Shown: in pieces, positions 7,328 through 11,449 of the stretch | Layout: each line of letters starts with the position of its first letter | Numbering within the stretch: position 1 is the stretch's first letter | Translations under genes and position numbers: made by a program | The notes under the pieces: generated by a model | Seen by the model: only the letters and a program-made list of their open reading frames with translations | Database searches by the model: none | What the model was told of the DNA's origin: nothing | Assembly (NCBI GenBank): GCA_002336675.1 | Contig: DDEI01000002.1 | Coordinates: 25,069 to 36,517, forward strand | Length of the DNA stretch: 11,449 nt | Direction: 5' to 3' | From: Flavobacteriales bacterium UBA1958 | GTDB taxonomy: Bacteria; Bacteroidota; Bacteroidia; Flavobacteriales_D; Sanyastnellaceae

Positions 7328-7918
7328 ATGTTTACAGGAATTATAGAGTGCCTAGGCACAGTCGATAAAATAACCCGAAATAATGAGAATATAGACCTTA
7401 CCATAAGCTCTGAAATCTCGAAGGAACTGAAAATAGATCAGAGTATTTCTCATAATGGAGTTTGTCTTACGGTAATAGAAAAAAATGAACACCACCATGT
7501 AGTAACTGCTATTAAACAAACTTTAGATCTCAGCAACTTAAATAAACTTCAAACAGGGATGACTGTAAACTTGGAGAGGTGTACTCAGATGAATGGACGG
7601 CTTGATGGTCATTTAGTTCAAGGGCATGTAGATGGATTAGCCGAATGCACAGGAGTTCATGAAGAAGGTGGAAGTTGGAGAGTTTCGTTTAGAATTAATA
7701 AGGCTCAAAATAATCTAATGGTCCCAAAAGGATCCATAACTGTAAACGGCACAAGCCTTACCCTTGCAGATGTGAGAATGAATGAATTTGACGTAGCCAT
7801 AATTCCTTATACATTTGAAAATACTGTTTTTGGCAGTATGAAAATTGGGGATTTTGCTAACATCGAGTACGATATTATCGGCAAGTACGTGGCTAAATGG
7901 ATGGAGGGAAGACCTTAA
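7328..7918 (+). CDS. ribE: Riboflavin synthase, alpha chain
   Basis: This enzyme dismutates two 6,7-dimethyl-8-ribityllumazine molecules into riboflavin and a pyrimidinedione, the last step of vitamin B2 synthesis. The 196-residue protein begins with the canonical MFTGIIECLG and consists of two similar beta-barrels. Repeated motifs are visible: NGVCLTV (43-49) in the first half and NGTSLTL (140-146) in the second, plus GHLVQGHVDG (94-103) and IPYTFENTVF (159-168). The ATG follows the stop of the T9SS gene with no gap (TAAATG), so translation is probably coupled and I see no promoter motif just upstream. Its stop overlaps the convergent fbp stop. The symbol is ribC in some species; ribE is used for the alpha chain in E. 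coli. Confidence 0.96.
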   Translation: MFTGIIECLGTVDKITRNNENIDLTISSEISKELKIDQSISHNGVCLTVIEKNEHHHVVTAIKQTLDLSNLNKLQTGMTVNLERCTQMNGRLDGHLVQGHVDGLAECTGVHEEGGSWRVSFRINKAQNNLMVPKGSITVNGTSLTLADVRMNEFDVAIIPYTFENTVFGSMKIGDFANIEYDIIGKYVAKWMEGRP

Positions 7919-8901
7919 TCCTCTTTTCTCATTTTTAACGCATCTTCTACCATTTTTTTAGACCCTATAAAAAAAGGAATTCTCTGGTGAAGTTCTTCTG
8001 GGCGTATTTCCATTACTCGTTTCTCTCCGTCTGTGGCTAGACCCCCAGCCTGTTCAATAATAAATGCTAAAGGAGCACACTCATATAACAATCTTAACTT
8101 TCCTTTTGGGTTCCTTTTAGTCGAAGGATAAAGGTAGATTCCTCCCTTAATCAAGTTTCTGTGAAAATCTGACACTAAACTCCCTATATATCTAGCGCTG
8201 TATTTTTCGGCTTTGCAATGTGTTATATACTCTTTCACAGACTCCTCCATATCATTCAGGTTCCCTTCGTTAACTGAGAAGATTTTACCGTCTTCTGGAA
8301 TAATCATCCTCGGATGGCTTAGACAAAACTCTCCAATACTAGGGTCAAGTGTGAATCCATTTACTCCATGACCTGTTGTATATACAAGCATCGTACTAGA
8401 ACCATAAATAACATATCCTGCCGCTACTTGATCAATTCCTGGTTGAAGAAAGTCATTAATATTAGCTAAATCACCAACACTGCTTGTTCTTCGAAATACA
8501 GAAAAAATGGTCCCGATAGATACGTTTACATCGATATTTGAACTTCCATCCAACGGATCAAAAAGCACAACATACTTTCCTCTTTTGCTTATTTCAGTAT
8601 CGAATGCTAAATATTCATCATTCTCCTCTGAACCAATTCCACAAACAAGACCGCCAGACTTGAAGTAATTAATAAAGGCTACATCAGCATAAACATCAAG
8701 TTTTTGTTGAGTTTCTCCTTGCACATTCTCGGTGCCTTCTGAGCCCAAAATATCCTGCAGCCCCGCTTTATTTACCTGCTTATTTACAATTTTAGAGGCT
8801 ATCCCTATATCTGCAAGTAGCCTTGATAATTCTCCCGAAGCAAAGGGAAATTCTGCTTGCCTATCCATTATAAATTCACTCAAAGTGGTTATCGTAGCCA
8901 T
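7915..8901 (-). CDS. fbp: Class I fructose-1,6-bisphosphatase
   Basis: Fbp hydrolyses fructose-1,6-bisphosphate to fructose-6-phosphate, the committed step of gluconeogenesis. From ATG 8901 the protein has 328 residues, the usual length for bacterial class I enzymes. Metal-site motifs are GSEEND (90-95) and DPLDGSSNIDVNVSIG (115-130). Substrate-binding segments include YIGSLVSDFHRNLIKGGIYLYP (238-259, shown in part by its YIGSLVSDFHR), KGKLRLLYECAPLAF (266-280) and EQAGG (283-287). The frame extends upstream to a GTG at 8931, adding ten residues that do not match the family; MATITTLSEFI looks like the true start. It converges on ribE with a four-base overlap, leaving no room for a terminator. 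The gene is divergent from kynU, with an 86-base gap. Confidence 0.95.
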   Translation of the reverse strand: MATITTLSEFIMDRQAEFPFASGELSRLLADIGIASKIVNKQVNKAGLQDILGSEGTENVQGETQQKLDVYADVAFINYFKSGGLVCGIGSEENDEYLAFDTEISKRGKYVVLFDPLDGSSNIDVNVSIGTIFSVFRRTSSVGDLANINDFLQPGIDQVAAGYVIYGSSTMLVYTTGHGVNGFTLDPSIGEFCLSHPRMIIPEDGKIFSVNEGNLNDMEESVKEYITHCKAEKYSARYIGSLVSDFHRNLIKGGIYLYPSTKRNPKGKLRLLYECAPLAFIIEQAGGLATDGEKRVMEIRPEELHQRIPFFIGSKKMVEDALKMRKED

Positions 8902-8939
8902 TGCATAGTTTTGAGATGGTAAAGTAAACACATTATGCG

Positions 8940-8968
8940 TTGTGATATATAGATTCTGACTATTTTTG
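8940..8968 (+). promoter_or_regulatory. Bacteroidota-type promoter of kynU
   Basis: TTG (8940-8942), 18 bases, then TATTTTTG (8961-8968), a perfect TAnnTTTG. Transcription should begin near 8975, about a dozen bases before ATG 8988. The -7 element sits in the loop of an inverted repeat (8954-8978). Confidence 0.65.
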
Positions 8969-8978
8969 ATTGTCAGAA
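8954..8978. repeat. Inverted repeat over the kynU -7 element
   Basis: TTCTGAC (8954-8960) and GTCAGAA (8972-8978) are perfect inverted copies with an 11-base centre that contains the -7 element and reaches the expected transcription start. Placement suits a repressor operator for kynU, but seven-base arms can arise by chance and no regulator gene is nearby. Confidence 0.45.
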
Positions 8979-8987
8979 AATTCCCGA

Positions 8988-10259
8988 ATGAACTATAATT
9001 TCAATAAAGATTTCGCTCTGCAAGCCGATGCTTCAGACCCCCTAAATTCATACAGAGATAAGTTTGTGTTTCCTGAACACTTAGGTAAAAAAGCGCTCTA
9101 TTTTACAGGTAATTCCTTAGGGTTAATGCCTAAAAAAGTGCGTGAATATATTAACGAGGAGCTAGATGATTGGGGTAAATTTGGTGTAGAAGGTCATTTT
9201 CAAAGCAGAAGGCCGTGGTATTCTTATCACGAAAATTTCAATTCGATGATGGCAGAAATAGTAGGGGCTAAAGAAAATGAAGTAGTTCTGATGAACGGCT
9301 TAACTACTAATCTTCATCTCATGATGATTTCATTTTACCAGCCTACAGAAAAAAGACACAAAATCTTATGCGAAAAAAAGGCTTTCCCTTCTGATCAATA
9401 TATGCTGGAAACTCAATTAAAACATCATGGATATAATCCTTCAGAAGTTCTGATAGAAGTGGGGGCTAGAGATGGTGAAGAAACTATTAGAGAAGAGGAT
9501 ATTTTAAATGCGATAGAAGAAAATAAAGATGAACTAGCATTAATTTTTATCGGTGGTGTGAATTATTACACAGGACAGCTTTTCGATATGAAAAGTATTA
9601 CGGCCTGTGCTCACAAATATGGAATTATAGCTGGATTTGATTTAGCGCATGGCGCGGGAAACGTCCTTTTAAAGCTTCATGACTGGGACATAGACTTTGC
9701 TTGCTGGTGTACTTATAAATATTTAAATTCTGGCCCAGGAAGTGTCTCTGGGGTTTATATCAATGAAAAGCACGCTCAAGATCAAGAGTTAAATAGATTC
9801 GGTGGCTGGTGGGGACATAATAAAGAAACCCGGTTTTTAATGGAACCTGGATTTCAACCTATACCTACGGCTGAAGGCTGGCAACTAAGTAATGCTCCAA
9901 TTTTTAGTATGGCTCCATTACTGGCTTCTCTAGAACTATTTTCTAACGCTGGAATGAGAAATCTACACAGCAAAGGGGAGAGACTATCAGGGTATTTAGA
10001 GTATGTAGTCGATGAAATTAACAAAGAGTTAGCAGTTCCGCTCGAAATAATTACTCCACGAGAGAAATCTCAGAGAGGATGCCAGTTATCAATAGTAGCT
10101 CATGGCAGAGGAAAGGAGTTGTTTGACAAACTCACAGATAGAGGCGTTATAGCGGACTGGAGAGAGCCTAATGTAATTAGATTAGCACCAGTACCAATGT
10201 ATAACTCATTTGAAGATATCTTTGATTTCGGAATTATTTTAAAAGAAAGTCTAAACTAA
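8988..10259 (+). CDS. kynU: Kynureninase
   Basis: Kynureninase is a PLP enzyme that splits kynurenine (or 3-hydroxykynurenine) into anthranilate (or 3-hydroxyanthranilate) and alanine, in tryptophan breakdown or NAD synthesis from tryptophan. From ATG 8988 the protein has 423 residues, typical for the family. Visible motifs are YFTGNSLGLMP (38-48), NGLTTNLHLMM (103-113, PLP phosphate contacts), FPSDQYMLETQL (133-144), YYTGQLFD (193-200), GFDLAHGAGN (216-225, with the PLP ring Asp218) and WCTYKYLNSGPGS (240-252, with PLP lysine Lys244). A TTG at 8970 extends the frame by six residues but lies two bases after the -7 element, so it should not be used. The other kynurenine-pathway genes are not in this window. 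The KtrA-like gene follows after four bases. Confidence 0.96.
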   Translation: MNYNFNKDFALQADASDPLNSYRDKFVFPEHLGKKALYFTGNSLGLMPKKVREYINEELDDWGKFGVEGHFQSRRPWYSYHENFNSMMAEIVGAKENEVVLMNGLTTNLHLMMISFYQPTEKRHKILCEKKAFPSDQYMLETQLKHHGYNPSEVLIEVGARDGEETIREEDILNAIEENKDELALIFIGGVNYYTGQLFDMKSITACAHKYGIIAGFDLAHGAGNVLLKLHDWDIDFACWCTYKYLNSGPGSVSGVYINEKHAQDQELNRFGGWWGHNKETRFLMEPGFQPIPTAEGWQLSNAPIFSMAPLLASLELFSNAGMRNLHSKGERLSGYLEYVVDEINKELAVPLEIITPREKSQRGCQLSIVAHGRGKELFDKLTDRGVIADWREPNVIRLAPVPMYNSFEDIFDFGIILKESLN

Positions 10260-10263
10260 GATT

Positions 10264-10959
10264 ATGAAAGGAAGCAAATTCGCAGTATTTGGAGTTGGTA
10301 AATATGGTTCAGCCATAGCTAGAAACTTATCGGCTAAAGGGAGTGAAGTCCACGTTTTTGATCTAAGTCAAGAAAAAATTGAGAACATTAAGGACGAAGT
10401 AGCTTTAGCTGTCTCTCTGGATTCTACTGACAAGAAAGCCTTAATGGCACAAGACTTAAGTGGATTCGACGCCGCTGTAGTGGCTATCGGTGAGAATTTT
10501 GAAGGGGTAATCCTAACTACATCTAACTTAATGGATCTAGGCATGAAAAGAATCATCGCCAGAGCTACAGGAGCTAACCAAGAGAAAATTCTTAATAAAA
10601 TAGGAGTCAAAGAAATACTACTTCCTGAGGAGGAAGTGGCAGATAGTGTGGCAGAGAAACTAATTAACCCTAATATTACGGCCTTCCTTCAGCTGCCTGA
10701 TGAATATGAAATAGCTGAGATTAAAGCTCCAAAAAAGATAGCTAATAGCACCTTAGCTTCACTACAGCTCAATAAAAAATACCAGCTTACTCTAATTACT
10801 CTAAAAAGAGTTTTTGAAGTAAAAAAGGACGGTGAATTATTAGAAGAAGAGCACATTATAGGTGTAACAAATGCAGAAACGATAGTTTACGACACAGATA
10901 CTCTTGTTGTGTTTGGGTCATTAAAAAATATTCAGAAATTTATAGAAATTAACGAGTGA
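10264..10959 (+). CDS. ktrA: KtrA/TrkA-type potassium uptake regulatory subunit (RCK domains)
   Basis: A 231-residue cytosolic gating subunit of a Ktr/Trk-type potassium transporter. The N-terminal RCK (Rossmann) domain, about 5-130, has the nucleotide-binding loop GVGKYG (10-15) and, at the end of the second strand, Asp33 (VFD), which contacts the ribose of the nucleotide. The C-terminal RCK-C domain spans about 138-228. Length fits KtrA (about 220), not the double-length TrkA (about 450). Octameric rings that bind ATP/ADP or NAD(H) and gate the membrane subunit KtrB are known for the family. No KtrB/TrkH gene is adjacent: the next gene is on the opposite strand, two bases past the stop. The gene begins four bases after kynU, so both share a transcript. 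A lone RCK protein with another partner is possible. Confidence 0.9.
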   Translation: MKGSKFAVFGVGKYGSAIARNLSAKGSEVHVFDLSQEKIENIKDEVALAVSLDSTDKKALMAQDLSGFDAAVVAIGENFEGVILTTSNLMDLGMKRIIARATGANQEKILNKIGVKEILLPEEEVADSVAEKLINPNITAFLQLPDEYEIAEIKAPKKIANSTLASLQLNKKYQLTLITLKRVFEVKKDGELLEEEHIIGVTNAETIVYDTDTLVVFGSLKNIQKFIEINE

Positions 10960-10961
10960 AA

Positions 10962-11449
10962 TTATCTAAGTAAAACCACTTGGCCTTTTCTTTCGTCCCA
11001 GTCTGAGGCACCCCTCGATTCATTTACTCGGTATTTAAACCGAAGCTGATATGTGTATACTCCGGGAGGACAATAGTAATTCCCTTTCTGGTCATTTCCC
11101 TGCCATACTTCGTTTACATCTGCGCTTTCAAAAACTACTTCTCCCCACCTGTTGAACACCTGTATTTCAAAATCCATTATAAATATCCCATCAGCTTTCC
11201 AAACATCATTTATTCCATCACCGTCAGGGGTAAAAGAATTTGGAACATAAATATAAGGCTCGATACAAAGTTCATAGACTTCAGTATAAAAGGTGCTTTC
11301 GCAGCCGAATGGTGTGGTAATGTTTACACTGTAAAGCCCAGGCTCATCTACCTCGACTGAAGCCGTCTGTGCTCCAGTGCTCCAAAGGAAGTTGCTCCCG
11401 AAGTTAGAAGCGTTTAAAACCAAAGAATTTAAGTCAGTATCAAAACAAG
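10962..11449 (-). CDS. C-terminal part of a second T9SS type B cargo protein (gliding-motility-associated C-terminal domain), N-terminus beyond window
   Basis: The reading frame is open through the right edge, so only the last 162 or so codons are seen. The first part resembles a short Ig/PKD-like repeat common before this sorting domain: a Cys near the edge, then NFLWSTGAQTASVEVDEPGLY and a second Cys in TPFGC. The rest is a canonical CHU_C domain: YVPNSFTPDGDGINDVW, FEIQVFNRWGEVVFES, VWQGND, PPGVYTYQL and the terminal KGQVVLLR. It should be exported by T9SS and exposed at or released from the cell surface. The function of the whole protein cannot be told from this end. The TTG at 11423 lies inside the domain and is not a start. 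It ends two bases from the convergent ktrA stop, with no terminator visible between them. Confidence 0.92.
   Translation of the reverse strand, partial: CFDTDLNSLVLNASNFGSNFLWSTGAQTASVEVDEPGLYSVNITTPFGCESTFYTEVYELCIEPYIYVPNSFTPDGDGINDVWKADGIFIMDFEIQVFNRWGEVVFESADVNEVWQGNDQKGNYYCPPGVYTYQLRFKYRVNESRGASDWDERKGQVVLLR

Noticed and set aside
8902..8939. Promoter for fbp in the divergent gap
   Set aside because: The sense strand has only TACTTTAC-like stretches with two or more mismatches to the consensus and no TTG at the right distance.
11421..11423. TTG as the start of a 153-residue protein at the right edge
   Set aside because: The frame stays open to the window edge and the codon falls inside an Ig-like repeat, so the gene is cut by the window.
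1..11449. CRISPR arrays, insertion sequences, tRNA/rRNA, riboswitches, phage genes
   Set aside because: No regularly spaced repeats, transposase-like frames or terminal repeats were seen. Nothing resembling an FMN element precedes ribE, which has no leader at all.

Overview
The window is a stretch of AT-rich chromosomal DNA from a member of the Bacteroidota. Three things point there: two proteins with the C-terminal sorting domain of type IX secretion (T9SS) cargo, promoter elements matching the Bacteroidota consensus (TTG, about 20 bases, TAnnTTTG) in place of clear Shine-Dalgarno sites, and the gene order pdxA - DUF177 - rpmF - fabH - accB - accC, which I recall as common in the phylum. I cannot fix the order or family; a gliding or surface-associated, possibly marine, lineage is plausible.

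Positions 1-4480 (minus strand) hold a core block. pdxA (vitamin B6 synthesis) comes first, then a DUF177/YceD protein with ribosomal protein L32, then fabH, accB and accC (start of fatty-acid synthesis; accC runs off the left edge). A hairpin followed by a T-rich stretch separates rpmF from fabH, and pdxA, DUF177 and fabH each have a recognisable promoter. The block therefore looks like at least three transcription units, not one long operon.

Positions 4649-7918 (plus strand) hold an 892-residue exported multidomain adhesin-like protein with a T9SS sorting domain. Its stop codon directly abuts the start of ribE (riboflavin synthase alpha chain). ribE ends convergently against fbp (class I fructose-1,6-bisphosphatase), with a 4-base overlap.

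Positions 8940-10959 (plus strand) hold kynU (kynureninase) and, four bases later, a KtrA/TrkA-type potassium-channel regulatory subunit. A promoter overlapped by an inverted repeat precedes kynU. At the right edge, on the minus strand, is the C-terminal end of a second T9SS cargo protein.

Most of the window is ordinary housekeeping metabolism. I see no CRISPR array, insertion sequence, tRNA, rRNA or phage gene, and no clear undescribed system. The parts most worth a second look are the coupling of an exported T9SS protein to ribE, the poly-C tracts at the 5' ends of the fabH and accB transcripts, the palindrome on the kynU promoter, and the promoter motifs that rule out several longer TTG starts.
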